NCBI RefSeq assembly: GCF_026343335.1
Contig: NZ_JAPELX010000001.1
Span: 4,960,001 to 5,024,000, forward strand
Length of the DNA: 64,000 nt
Reading direction: 5' to 3'
Source: Streptomyces sp. NBC_00078
GTDB taxonomy: Bacteria > Actinomycetota > Actinomycetes > Streptomycetales > Streptomycetaceae
The notes below the pieces were generated by a model that was not told the origin of the DNA, made no database searches, and was given only the letters and a program-made list of their open reading frames with translations. The position numbers and the translations under genes were made by a program. Shown one piece after another: positions 1 to 10,093 of the stretch. Positions within the stretch are counted from its first letter, which is position 1; every line of letters starts with the position of its first letter.

Positions 1-327
1 GGATCCCGCGCCGCCGTCCAGCACCGACAGCTTCACCAGGCGCCGTAGGCCTGCCCGGGCCGCCGCCTCGGCGAGGGCGAGGTCGTGCGTCGGGCCGGGG
101 GCCGTGCCGACGCCCTGGGCCGACATCAGGAAGGCGCCCTCGGTGCCCGCGAACGCCGCGTCGAGGCTCGCCGGGTCGTCCGCGTCGCCGTACACCGCCT
201 CCACACCCTCGGGCAGCCGTGCCTCGGCCGGGCGGCGGGTCATCGCCCGTACCGGCTCGCCCGCGGCCGCCAGCCGCCGTACCAGCTCGCCGCCCACATG
301 GCCCGTCGCCCCGGTCACCAGGATCAT
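1..327 (-). CDS. NmrA-like NAD(P)-binding protein (3' end cut by window)
   Basis: The reverse strand from 327 reads a Rossmann-fold start, MILVTGATGHVGGELVRRL, with the GxxGxxG dinucleotide-binding loop at residues 6-12. An acidic/aromatic run and 'FLMSAQGV' follow, as in atypical short-chain dehydrogenases of the NmrA/SDR family. Only the first 109 residues are inside the window; the family is usually 270-300 residues, so about two thirds is missing. The ATG at 327 follows a GAGGAG-type ribosome site and places the nucleotide-binding loop at the normal distance from the N-terminus. Such proteins act as NAD(P)-dependent reductases or redox sensors; the substrate cannot be read here. Confidence 0.85.
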   Translation of the reverse strand, partial: MILVTGATGHVGGELVRRLAAAGEPVRAMTRRPAEARLPEGVEAVYGDADDPASLDAAFAGTEGAFLMSAQGVGTAPGPTHDLALAEAAARAGLRRLVKLSVLDGGAGS

Positions 328-514
328 CGCCGTCTCCTCTCGTCGAGGCCTCCAGGCTGCGCGTCCCCACCTCCCCTGTGCATCGCGCGTGCGGAGGTAC
401 CGGCCCTGCTCCCGGGGGAGTACCCGCCGCCACAGAACAAGGCGCCCATTTCGGGCATACGCTGGGGGTGTACCTGTGGATGACAGGCGCGGGATGCAGA
501 GGAAGGTGAGGGCC

Positions 515-808
515 ATGCGGATGCTGCTCAAGGCGTCCTTCGACACGGAGAAGGCGAACGAGGCCGTCAGGAACGGCACCCTGACGAAGATGGTCCAGGA
601 GGCGGTGGAGCACATCAGGCCCGAGGCGGCCTACTTCACCGCCGACGAGGGCAGGCGCACCGCGTTCATCTTCTTCGACATGAAGGAAAGCTCCCAGATG
701 CCGGCACTCAGCGAGCCGTTCTTCCAGAACCTCGACGCCAAGATCTCCTACACGCCGGTGATGAACCTGGAGGACGTACAGAAGGGCCTTTCGCAGACCG
801 GGAGCTGA
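515..808 (+). CDS. Small conserved hypothetical protein, 97 aa
   Basis: ATG at 515 follows GGAAGGTGAGG. The 97-residue product (MRMLLKASFDTEKANEAVRN...) is soluble, with mixed alpha/beta character and normal amino-acid use, including a run of Phe residues (FIFFDMKE) near the middle. The open frame extends further upstream, but that part is Arg/Ala/Pro-rich shadow sequence opposite the NmrA-like gene, so the internal ATG with a ribosome site was chosen. It looks like a ferredoxin-like or ABM-type small fold, but I cannot name the family. It ends 3 nt before the convergent gene at 812-1489. Confidence 0.75.
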   Translation: MRMLLKASFDTEKANEAVRNGTLTKMVQEAVEHIRPEAAYFTADEGRRTAFIFFDMKESSQMPALSEPFFQNLDAKISYTPVMNLEDVQKGLSQTGS

Positions 809-811
809 CCC

Positions 812-1489
812 TCAGCTGAAGACGATCATCGACCCCTGCGCCAGACTCCGCGTCGCCGCCGCGTGCAGTCCGAGCCATACGTGGCGTTCGCGGGCGAAGG
901 GGCTCGGGTCGTACGGCGCGGGGACGGCCGGCTCCTCCAACTCCGTGGGGGCACGCGGCGGTTCCGGCGCCGCCGGGGGGTTCGCCGGGTCGATGCCGAT
1001 CGCCGGAGCGACGTATTCGAGTTCGCGCAGGAGAGCCTGCGCGGAGCCCAGCGGACCACCGCCGGCGAGGAGTTCGTCGTTGGAAAGGGGCTGGGGGAAG
1101 TCGACCGGGACGTACGCACCCGCGTGGTCGTAGTGCCAGACGAGATGCGACTGCTGGGCCGTCGACTCGAACATCTCCAGCAACTGCTCGTAGTCGCCGC
1201 CCAGTTCGTCCACCGGCGTCACCGGCAGACCGCACACCTGCAGCAGATAGACGCGGCGCAGGAAGTGCAGCGCGTCGTAGTCGAAGCCGGCCACCGGGGC
1301 GACCTCGCCGGACAGACCCGGCATGTACTGGTACACGGGCACAGGCGGAAGGCCGGCCGCGTTCAGTACGCCGTTGTACTGCGCGAGTTCCTCGGCGAAC
1401 GGATTGTCGGGGGTGTGGCACAACACGTCGACGAGCGGTACCAGCCACAGGTCACAGGCCAAAGAGGGCTCCTCAGACAGGGTGGTCAA
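812..1489 (-). CDS. Conserved hypothetical protein, 225 aa
   Basis: The product begins MTTLSEEPSLACDLWLVPLVD, has a tyrosine/aspartate-rich middle (YQYMPGLSGEVAPVAGFDYD, then LVWHYDHAGAYVPVDFPQPL) and a Pro-rich linker around residues 165-190 before a short C-terminal helix. No signal peptide, membrane segment or catalytic motif is evident. Codon use is normal for the genome. The gene is single and converges on the 515-808 gene. I do not recognise the family. Confidence 0.75.
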   Translation of the reverse strand: MTTLSEEPSLACDLWLVPLVDVLCHTPDNPFAEELAQYNGVLNAAGLPPVPVYQYMPGLSGEVAPVAGFDYDALHFLRRVYLLQVCGLPVTPVDELGGDYEQLLEMFESTAQQSHLVWHYDHAGAYVPVDFPQPLSNDELLAGGGPLGSAQALLRELEYVAPAIGIDPANPPAAPEPPRAPTELEEPAVPAPYDPSPFARERHVWLGLHAAATRSLAQGSMIVFS

Positions 1490-1546
1490 GGCCGGGCAGA
1501 AGGCAGGGTAGTCGGTACGGCTTCCGCTGACCCCTTCCAGGACGGG

Positions 1547-2589
1547 TCAGCTGCCCTGGTGCAGGTCCCATACCCACACTCCATGCGCCCACTTCCCGTC
1601 ACGGCCCACCAGTTCGGTCACGGCCTTGCGCAGGGCGTCGTCGTGCGGCTGCGGCGCCACCACCAGCGCTCCTGCCTTCCAGTACGCGAAATCCCGCTTC
1701 GCCTGCGCCCGCCAGTTCTTGCCGATCGTGGGAATCACGCCTGTGTAGCGGACATCACCTAGCATCTGCGAGGTGTAGCGGGGGGAGGGGCCGTAGATGC
1801 CGACGCGGTCCTCGCCGTAGGGGCCGTTGAAGTAGCCGCCGGGGACGGCGAAGCCGAGGCCGGCCTCCTCCTGCCAGTGCAGGGCCTCCGCGTTGCCGGG
1901 ATCGGGCAGCGGCACGGGGACGAGGGACTCGCCCTCGCGGACGTACCGCTTCCACGCCCCGTCGGTGAAGAAGGCCGGTGTCGGCGGGCGGCGGACCGTC
2001 TTCAGCGGGGCCGGGATCAGCGGCAGCAGCGCGAGACAGACCCCGAGCAGGCGGCAGACAGACCGCGGCGGCGATCGCCAGGCCGTTGAGCAGCGGCCGC
2101 CAGGACTGCCGGGCCACATCCCTGCGTACGACGGCGTAGGCGCCCGCGAACAGCGTCATGCCGATCGTCGCGAGCAGCAGCGGCTCCTCGCCGAGGAAGA
2201 CCGGCCCGGGAGCCGATCGCCGCCGTGTTCCCCTCGCTCAGGGCCTTGTCGAGCTGCTCCAGATCCTCGATCGGGGACGCCAGATCGGCGTCCGTGACCA
2301 GCACGCGCCGGCCGCCGCGGGCGGCGACGCCCACCCGCAGGACGTTGCCCTTGCCGCGGTTGCGGGGGCTGGTGACGAGCTGGACGCGAGGATCCTCGCG
2401 GGCCGTGACCAGCTCGCGGGTGCCGTCCGTGGAACCGTCGTCGGCGACCACGACCTCCCACTCGCCCCAGCGGCCCTCGTTGTCGCGCAGATAGCCGGTG
2501 ACCGCGTCCAGGGTGGGCCCCAGACGCTGCTCCTCGTTGAACGCGGGGATGATGACGGACAGGTCCACAACCCTGGCCACGGTGCTCAT
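1547..2589 (-). pseudogene. Decayed GT2 glycosyltransferase fused out of frame to a membrane-protein C-terminus
   Basis: From ATG 2589 the frame encodes about 128 residues of a dolichyl-phosphate-glucosyltransferase-like GT2 domain: DLSVIIPAFNEEQRLGPTL at residues 9-27, ADDGSTDGT at 49-57, and DADLASP (DxD-type) at 100-106. It reads AAIGSR and then breaks near 2205. Immediately after, in another frame, comes a membrane-protein segment (GEEPLLLATIGMTLFAGAY). A second frame change near 2040-2065 leads into a conserved soluble tail running to the stop at 1547 (residues such as TDGAWKRYVREG and VWDLHQGS). The catalytic C-terminal half of the GT2 domain and most membrane helices are absent, so a large internal deletion plus a frameshift is implied. 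The start overlaps the GntR gene stop by 4 nt (ATGA). Confidence 0.75.
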
Positions 2590-3287
2590 TCGTCCGCGGG
2601 CCCCTCGATGAGGCTCAGGGAGTACGCGTTGTACTCGGCGACGATCGCACGCGCCGTCGTGGTGTCGCGCTGCGCCAGGGCGTCGACCAGATCCGTGTGG
2701 GCGCACCACAGGGCGCCGCGCAGATCGGTCAGCCGCCGCAGATGCTGCACCGCGCACACCCAGGACTGCACGCGCAGCCGGTGCAGGAAGTCGGCGAGGT
2801 ACGGGTTGCCGAAGAGGGCGCCGAGCTCGCGCCAGAAGCGCAGGTCGTAGCCGATCAGCACGGTGAGGTCGCCGGCGGCCGCGGCCCGCTGCGCCTCCTC
2901 GCCGCGGCGGCGCACCCCGGCGAGGGCGGCGACCGCGCGGGGCTCGTCGAACCGCCGGTTTCGCTCGGGCCTGATGCCCAGCTCGTGGAACATGCCGTCG
3001 GTGACCAGGGTGCGGGCCTCGACGATGCCGCGGTAGTCGCCGGCCGAGAACTCGTGGACATGGAAGCCACGGTGCTGGTCGGCGTCGAGGAGCCCCTGCG
3101 CGGACAGGTCGACGAGCGCCTCGCGCACGGGCGTCGCGGAGACCCCGTACTGCTCGGCGATCTCCTTGACCGTGAACTCCTGGCCCGGCTGCAGCCGCCC
3201 CGCCAGCACCTCGTCGCGCAGGGCGTCCGCGATCTGCTGGCGCAGGGTGTTGCGGGTGACGGCGCCGTTTCCGCTGCTGCCGGGCAT
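2586..3287 (-). CDS. GntR-family transcriptional regulator (FCD type)
   Basis: An N-terminal winged helix (TLRQQIADALRDEVLAGRL, then VKEIAEQYGVSATPVREAL) is followed by an all-helical FCD-like ligand domain with 'EARTLVTDGMF' and a C-terminal 'AHTDLVDALAQRD' helix. This is the FadR subfamily, which binds small carboxylates and usually represses nearby genes. The ATG at 3287 was chosen because GAGGAG lies 11 nt upstream and the HTH follows directly; an in-frame GTG/ATG at 3344/3332 would add about 19 residues. The stop overlaps the start of the decayed glycosyltransferase gene (ATGA), so the two were cotranscribed. The divergent or operonic target is not clear; the aminotransferase just upstream is on the same strand. 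Confidence 0.85.
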   Translation of the reverse strand: MPGSSGNGAVTRNTLRQQIADALRDEVLAGRLQPGQEFTVKEIAEQYGVSATPVREALVDLSAQGLLDADQHRGFHVHEFSAGDYRGIVEARTLVTDGMFHELGIRPERNRRFDEPRAVAALAGVRRRGEEAQRAAAAGDLTVLIGYDLRFWRELGALFGNPYLADFLHRLRVQSWVCAVQHLRRLTDLRGALWCAHTDLVDALAQRDTTTARAIVAEYNAYSLSLIEGPADE

Positions 3288-3425
3288 GGGTCGGGCGTCT
3301 CCTCGTCGCGTTCGGGTGGCGTGCACGTCCATATGTACGAGCACGCCACCTTACGCGTTCGGATTCCGCGTGTTGACCCGCGTAGCCGTCGGCGGGCGGT
3401 ACGGCGGCCGAACAGCCGCGGACGG

Positions 3426-4781
3426 CTAGCGCGTGTACTCGTCCGCCACCGAGAGCGCCGCGTCCAGCGCCGCGAGCCCCTCCTTCAGCTCGGCCTCACT
3501 CACGTTGCACGGGGGCACGACATGGGTGCGGTTCATGTTGATGAAGGGCCAGATGCCGTGCTTCTTCGCGGCGGCGCCGAAGGCGGCCATCGGCGCGTTC
3601 GCCTCGCCGGCCGCGTTGTACGGCACCAGCGGCTCGCGCGTCTCCTTGTCCTTCACCAACTCCAGCGCCCAGAACATGCCGACACCGCGCACCTCGCCGA
3701 CGCTCGGGTGCCGCTCGGCCAGCCCGCGCAGGGCCGGCCCGACGACCGTGGCGCCGAGCTGCCCGGCGTTGTCGACGACGCCCTCCTGAGCCATGACGTT
3801 GATCGTCGCGACGGCGGCTGCACAGGCCAGTGGGTGCCCGGAGTACGTGAGACCACCGGGGTAGGGCCTCCTGGCGAAGGTCTCGGCGATCGCACCCGAG
3901 ATCGCGACACCGCCCAGCGGCACATAACCGCTGTTCACGCCCTTGGCGAAGGTCATCAGGTCGGGCGTCACGCCGAACAGGTCGGCCGCGAACCACTCAC
4001 CGGTCCGCCCGAACCCGGCCATCACCTCGTCGAGGACGAAGACGATTCCGTACTTGTCGCATATCTCACGTACGCCGGCGAGGTATCCGGGCGGCGGCAC
4101 CATGATCCCGGCGGTCCCCGGGATGGTCTCCAGGATGATCGCGGCGACGGTGGCCGGCCCCTCGAAGGCGATCGTCGTCTCCAGGTGCTCCAGCGCCCGC
4201 GCGCACTCCTGCTCCTCGGTCTCGGCGTAGAAGCGGGAGCGGTAGAGGTACGGCGCCCAGAAGTGCACGACACCGGCCGCGGCGCCGTCGGAGGCCCAGC
4301 GGCGCGGGTCGCCGGTGAGGTTGATCGCCTGCTGGGTGCCGCCGTGGTACGAGCGGTACGCCGACAGCACCTTCGGGCGCCCGGTGTGCAGCCGCGCCAT
4401 CCGCACGGCGTGCTCCACGGCGTCGGCCCCGCCGTTGGTGAAGAAGATCTTGTCCAGGTCGCCGGGAGTCCGCTCGGCGATCAGCCGGGCCGCCTCGGAG
4501 CGGGCCTCGATCGCGAAGGCGGGCGCGAACGTCGTCAGGTGTGCGGCCTGCTCCTGTATCGCGGCGACGACCTTCGGGTGCTGGTAGCCGATGTTGGTGT
4601 AGACGAGCCCGCTGGTGAAGTCCAGATACCGCTTGCCGTCGTAGTCCCAGAAGTACGACCCCTCCGCACCGGCGACGGCGAGCGGGTCGATGAGCTCCTG
4701 CGCGGACCAGGAGTGGAACACATGGGCACGGTCCATGGCCTTCACGGCGGCGCCGGCCTCGGGGTTTGGCTGAGGGGTCAT
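3426..4781 (-). CDS. Class III PLP-dependent aminotransferase
   Basis: This 451-residue enzyme carries the class III (omega-amino-acid/GABA type) fold. It has YFWDYDGKRYLDFTSGLVYT near the N-terminus, FFTNGGADAVEHAVRMAR for cofactor-phosphate binding, the YRSYHGGT loop, FVLDEVMAGFGRTGEWFA for pyridine-N and ring contacts, and the Schiff-base lysine in TFAKGVNSGYVPLGG (about Lys280). It moves an amino group from an amine or omega-amino acid to a keto acid in the cytoplasm. The substrate is unknown; beta-alanine, GABA or taurine-type donors are all compatible. The ATG at 4781 starts a normal-length protein; the frame upstream is shadow. Stop TAG at 3428-3426. Confidence 0.93.
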   Translation of the reverse strand: MTPQPNPEAGAAVKAMDRAHVFHSWSAQELIDPLAVAGAEGSYFWDYDGKRYLDFTSGLVYTNIGYQHPKVVAAIQEQAAHLTTFAPAFAIEARSEAARLIAERTPGDLDKIFFTNGGADAVEHAVRMARLHTGRPKVLSAYRSYHGGTQQAINLTGDPRRWASDGAAAGVVHFWAPYLYRSRFYAETEEQECARALEHLETTIAFEGPATVAAIILETIPGTAGIMVPPPGYLAGVREICDKYGIVFVLDEVMAGFGRTGEWFAADLFGVTPDLMTFAKGVNSGYVPLGGVAISGAIAETFARRPYPGGLTYSGHPLACAAAVATINVMAQEGVVDNAGQLGATVVGPALRGLAERHPSVGEVRGVGMFWALELVKDKETREPLVPYNAAGEANAPMAAFGAAAKKHGIWPFINMNRTHVVPPCNVSEAELKEGLAALDAALSVADEYTR

Positions 4782-4886
4782 GGCGCGAGCGTAGATGTCC
4801 GAGGTGCCCGCTCGGTATCGGCTTCCTGTCTGTGAAGTGGGGGTTTCCGCGACAGGTTGTCCACGGAGGGGCAGGTGGCCCGCTAT

Positions 4887-4921
4887 TGACAGCAGGCTGT
4901 CGAATTGGCAGCCTGCTGTCA
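4887..4921. promoter_or_regulatory. Perfect 13-bp inverted repeat (probable MarR operator)
   Basis: TGACAGCAGGCTG (4887-4899) and CAGCCTGCTGTCA (4909-4921) are exact reverse complements separated by 9 nt. The repeat ends 26 nt before the ATG of the DJ-1/PfpI gene and 15 nt before its ribosome site, so a protein bound here would block transcription of the PfpI-marR operon. The regulator encoded as the second gene is the obvious candidate ligand. Confidence 0.75.
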
Positions 4922-4947
4922 TACTGCTTTTCGCCGGAGGAGGAATC

Positions 4948-5550
4948 ATGAGCCGCAAGCCTGTGCACCTCGCCGTCTACGACACCCTCGCCGACTGGGA
5001 GACGGGGCACACGACGGCCTATCTCGCCCGCGCCGGGTACGAGATCCGCACCGTGGGGCCGACCCGGGAGCCGGTGCGCTCCATCGGAGGCCTCCGCGTC
5101 CAGCCCGACCTGGCCCTGGACGACGCACGGCCCGAGGACAGCTCCTTGCTGATCCTCCCGGGCGCCGACCTCTGGGACGCCGGCGACGAGCTCGCCCCCT
5201 TCGCCCGCAGGGCCCGCGCCTTCCTCGATGCGGGCGTCCCGGTCGCCGCCATCTGCGGAGCCACCGCCGGGCTCGCGCGAGAGGGACTGCTCGACGGCCG
5301 CGACCACACCAGCGCGATCTCCTTCTACCTCGCCGCGACCGGGTACCAGGGCGGCGAGCGGTACGTCGACGCCGACGCCGTCACCGACGGGAACCTGATC
5401 ACCGCAGGGCCCACCGAGCCCGTCGCCTTCGCGCGGGAGGTCTTCCGGCTGCTCGGGGTGTACGAGGGCGAGGTGCTGGACGCCTGGTACCGGCTGTTCC
5501 ACGACTCGGACGCGCAGGCCTACGCCGTCCTGGAGAAGGCCGGCCGGTGA
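4948..5550 (+). CDS. DJ-1/PfpI family protein
   Basis: A 200-residue protein of the glutamine-amidotransferase-like DJ-1/PfpI superfamily. A first beta-alpha unit (VHLAVYDTLADWE, with the Glu that pairs with the catalytic Cys) is followed by LLILPGADLW and the nucleophile elbow AAICGATAGLA, with the Cys at about residue 110. Many members are glyoxalases, deglycases or redox sensors; which applies is unknown. The ATG at 4948 has GGAGGAGG 6 nt upstream. The stop overlaps the GTG of the MarR gene (GTGA), so the two are translationally coupled and probably controlled by the inverted repeat at 4887-4921. Confidence 0.9.
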   Translation: MSRKPVHLAVYDTLADWETGHTTAYLARAGYEIRTVGPTREPVRSIGGLRVQPDLALDDARPEDSSLLILPGADLWDAGDELAPFARRARAFLDAGVPVAAICGATAGLAREGLLDGRDHTSAISFYLAATGYQGGERYVDADAVTDGNLITAGPTEPVAFAREVFRLLGVYEGEVLDAWYRLFHDSDAQAYAVLEKAGR

Positions 5551-6005
5551 GCCGCGAACGCCAGGACCTGCTCAGCCGCAGTGCCCTCGGGGTCTTCCGG
5601 CTCAACGGCCAGTTCCTCGCCGTCGCAGAGGAGTTGGCGAAGCCCGCCGGACTCACGGCCGCCTGGTGGCAGGTGCTCGGCGCGGTTCTGGGCGAGCCGC
5701 TGTCCGTCGCCGGGATCGCCCGCGCCATGGGCATCACGCGGCAGAGCGTCCAGCGGATCGCCGACCTGCTCGTGCAGCGCGACCTCGCCGAGTACCGGCC
5801 CAACCCCGCCCACCGCCGCGCCAAGCTCCTCGCGCCGACGGCCCAGGGGCGCGCGGCGATCGCGTGTATCGGCCCGGGTCACGCGGCCTTCGCCGACCGG
5901 CTCGCGCAGGAGTTCGGGGAGGCCGAACTCGCCGAGGCCGTCCGCGTACTGGAACGGCTGTCCAAGGTGCTGGACCGGCTGGGGCCGCCCGTTACGGAAC
6001 CGTAG
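5547..6005 (+). CDS. MarR-family transcriptional regulator
   Basis: The 152-residue product has the MarR winged helix: LTAAWWQVLGAVLGEPLSVA leading into IARAMGITRQSVQRIADLL (recognition helix), then the wing NPAHRRAKLLAPTAQGR and C-terminal dimerisation helices. GTG at 5547 overlaps the PfpI stop, and no other start places the helices properly. MarR proteins typically repress their own operon and release DNA on binding phenolic or oxidising ligands; the upstream perfect inverted repeat fits autoregulation. The long frame that runs upstream through the PfpI gene is a shadow. Confidence 0.9.
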   Translation: MSRERQDLLSRSALGVFRLNGQFLAVAEELAKPAGLTAAWWQVLGAVLGEPLSVAGIARAMGITRQSVQRIADLLVQRDLAEYRPNPAHRRAKLLAPTAQGRAAIACIGPGHAAFADRLAQEFGEAELAEAVRVLERLSKVLDRLGPPVTEP

Positions 6006-6090
6006 ACACCGCTCCGTCCATCTCCCCGTACGCCCGCACTATCGTTGGGATGTTGCACAGGGCGTATCGGGGGATTTCGGGGGACCTGCG

Positions 6091-7983
<1,893 letters not shown>

Positions 7984-8053
7984 CCTCAAGTCCCCTTCTC
8001 CGCAAGGCCGTTGAGACCAGGGCCGGGAGTCGCTGTCGCCGCGGCAGCCGCGC

Positions 8054-8809
8054 TCACCTCGGCTCGGGTGGCCGCTGACGTGGCATGTTGGGCCGTGCGC
8101 CCGTGCCCGGCGGCAGCGGGAAACGGCCCTGCGCGCTGCCGATCTCCTGGCGCCCGGCGCCGGTCCCGGCGGACTGGATACTCATCGGCGCGGTCCCCGT
8201 GCGGAACTCCACCATCCAGTCGGCCGTCTCCGTGCGCACCAGCTCGGTCACGTCGTCCGAGAACCGCCGCAGCACCCCGAGGCACCGCTCCGCGGCCTCG
8301 CTCGCCGTCCCCTCCGCGGGCCCCAGCACCTCCCGCACACTCTCCGAGGCCCAGTCGAACTGCAGCACCTGCAGCCGCCGTTGCACGGCCTGCGCGGTCG
8401 CCACGTCCCTTATCCAGCCCGACGTCACGCCGAAGAACCGGTCCACGGCCACGCACGCCACCGCGAGCAGCAGCGCCAGGTACCCCCACGCGGCCAGCCC
8501 CGCGGCCAGCCCGGTCAGATCCAGCAGCGGCAGCGCGGCCCCGGTGACGGCCCCCGCCGCGGCCCCCGTGCGCAGCGCCCGCGCGCCCCGCCGCTTCCAC
8601 GCCCGGTCCGCGAGATACCAGGCCGCCGTCTCAAGCGCCCCCTGCTCGACCCACCGGTACAGCTCGTGCAGGCGCTCGGCCGGCTCGCCCCAGTCCCCCA
8701 GGGGCAACGCGCGCCCGGTCAGATCGCCCGGCCGCAGTCCGGCCGCACCCTCTCCCCGCCCGTCCTGGGGCGGACCCTCGGGCTGCATCTCCGGCTGACC
8801 CACCGGCAC
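8054..8809 (-). CDS. SLATT-like two-TM membrane protein
   Basis: A 251-residue protein with a Pro/Gly-rich head, a helical segment (ERLHELYRWVEQGALETAAWY), two adjacent hydrophobic helices (residues about 84-125, including LLDLTGLAAGLAAWGYLALL and LAVACVAVDRFFG), then a long cytoplasmic helical region (WIRDVATAQAVQRRLQVLQFDW) and a Pro-rich tail. This layout matches SLATT proteins, 2-TM modules often linked with nucleotide-sensing conflict systems, though chromosomal Streptomyces members next to ybaB-recR are common and may be housekeeping. A 12-bp direct repeat sits just upstream of its start. Confidence 0.7.
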   Translation of the reverse strand: MPVGQPEMQPEGPPQDGRGEGAAGLRPGDLTGRALPLGDWGEPAERLHELYRWVEQGALETAAWYLADRAWKRRGARALRTGAAAGAVTGAALPLLDLTGLAAGLAAWGYLALLLAVACVAVDRFFGVTSGWIRDVATAQAVQRRLQVLQFDWASESVREVLGPAEGTASEAAERCLGVLRRFSDDVTELVRTETADWMVEFRTGTAPMSIQSAGTGAGRQEIGSAQGRFPLPPGTGARPNMPRQRPPEPR

Positions 8810-8813
8810 TCCC

Positions 8814-8837
8814 TACTGATCACGAGACTGATCACGA
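8814..8837 (-). promoter_or_regulatory. Direct repeat upstream of the SLATT-like gene
   Basis: TGATCACGA occurs at 8817-8825 and again at 8829-8837, a 12-bp period that puts both half-sites on nearly one face of the helix. It begins 8 nt upstream of the SLATT-like start codon, so it may be a regulator site or lie in the 5' leader. No cognate regulator can be assigned. Confidence 0.35.
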
Positions 8838-9071
8838 ACGCACACGTTGCGTGACACCCGACGCTGACGTGCCGGACCCTTCCTACCGCCCAATGGGTGG
8901 CGAAGCCCCGGGATCCGCCTCTTTTCCATCCGGAAGTGCGCCTTGATCAGGTATAGGACTCGGCAAAGGCTCACTCGAAAGAGTGCTGGGGCGATGGCTG
9001 CCGGGACCACGTAGGCTCGTGCCAGGCGGGAAAAACTCGCCCAGACAGCCGTACGAAACCAGGAGCTGATC

Positions 9072-9434
9072 GTGATTCCCGGTGGTGGCCAGCCCAACAT
9101 GCAGCAGCTGCTCCAGCAGGCCCAGAAAATGCAGGAGGACCTGCAGCGTGCGCAGGAGGAACTGGCGCAGACCGAGGTCGAAGGGCAGGCGGGCGGCGGC
9201 CTGGTGAAGGCCACCGTCACCGGCTCCGGCGAGCTGCGCGCGCTGAAGATCGACCCGAAGGCGGTGGACCCCGAGGCCGGATCCATCGAAGAGACGGTCG
9301 AGACCCTCGCGGACCTCGTCGTCGCGGCGGTCCAGGCGGCCAACGAGAACGCCCAGACTCTCCAGCAGCAGAAGCTCGGCCCGCTCGCGCAGGGCCTGGG
9401 CGGCGGCAGCGGTATTCCCGGCCTGCCTTTCTAA
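9072..9434 (+). CDS. YbaB/EbfC family nucleoid-associated protein
   Basis: A 120-residue YbaB/EbfC protein: a Gln-rich coiled N-terminal helix (MQQLLQQAQKMQEDLQRAQ), the hallmark EVEGQAGGGLVKATVTGSG sheet, then LKIDPKAVDP and a C-terminal helix with a Gly-rich tail. These dimers bind DNA and localise to the nucleoid. The start is GTG 9072 with AGGAG 7 nt upstream. The gene sits immediately before recR, the conserved bacterial arrangement linking it to recombination repair. Confidence 0.95.
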   Translation: MIPGGGQPNMQQLLQQAQKMQEDLQRAQEELAQTEVEGQAGGGLVKATVTGSGELRALKIDPKAVDPEAGSIEETVETLADLVVAAVQAANENAQTLQQQKLGPLAQGLGGGSGIPGLPF

Positions 9435-9493
9435 GACGGGTGTCCGCCAACTACCGTACGCACTGAAGGAACCCCAGGAAGGGCGGCAGTCCG

Positions 9494-10093
9494 TTGTACG
9501 AAGGCGTGGTGCAGGACCTGATCGACGAACTGGGGCGGCTGCCCGGCGTCGGTCCCAAGAGCGCCCAGCGGATCGCCTTCCACATCCTGCAGGCCGAACC
9601 GACGGACGTACGGCGCCTCGCGCAGGCCCTCATGGAGGTCAAGGCGAAGGTCCGCTTCTGTGCGACCTGCGGCAACATCGCGCAGGAAGAGCTGTGCAAC
9701 ATCTGCCGCGACACCCGCCGCGACGTCTCCGTCATCTGTGTGGTGGAGGAGCCCAAGGACGTGGTCGCCATCGAGCGCACACGTGAGTTCCGTGGCCGCT
9801 ACCACGTCCTGGGCGGAGCGATCAGCCCCATCGAGGGTGTGGGACCCGACGACCTGCGTATACGAGAACTTCTCGCACGGTTGGCCGACGGGACGGTCAC
9901 GGAACTGATCCTGGCCACGGACCCGAACCTGGAGGGCGAGGCCACAGCCACCTACCTCGCCCGCATGATCAAGCCCATGGGCCTCAAGGTCACCCGCCTG
10001 GCCAGCGGCCTCCCGGTGGGTGGCGACCTGGAATACGCGGACGAGGTGACCCTCGGCCGCGCCTTCGAGGGGAGACGACTCCTAGATGTCTGA
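9494..10093 (+). CDS. recR: Recombination mediator protein RecR
   Basis: A 199-residue RecR. The N-terminal HhH region (LIDELGRLPGVGPKSAQRIAF) precedes the zinc finger (CATCGNIAQEELCNIC, four Cys), a TOPRIM domain (VICVVEEPKDVVAIERT, with the acidic pair) and the C-terminal GGDLEYADEVTLGRA segment. With RecF/RecO it helps load RecA on gapped DNA. The start is a TTG at 9494 with GGAAGGGCGG upstream, giving exactly the usual family length. It overlaps the next gene by 8 nt, so recR and the DUF5063 gene are coupled. Confidence 0.97.
   Translation: MYEGVVQDLIDELGRLPGVGPKSAQRIAFHILQAEPTDVRRLAQALMEVKAKVRFCATCGNIAQEELCNICRDTRRDVSVICVVEEPKDVVAIERTREFRGRYHVLGGAISPIEGVGPDDLRIRELLARLADGTVTELILATDPNLEGEATATYLARMIKPMGLKVTRLASGLPVGGDLEYADEVTLGRAFEGRRLLDV

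Noticed and set aside
2697..4835. 712-aa plus-strand frame opposite the GntR and aminotransferase genes
   Set aside because: Shadow frame: real conserved motifs are on the minus strand.
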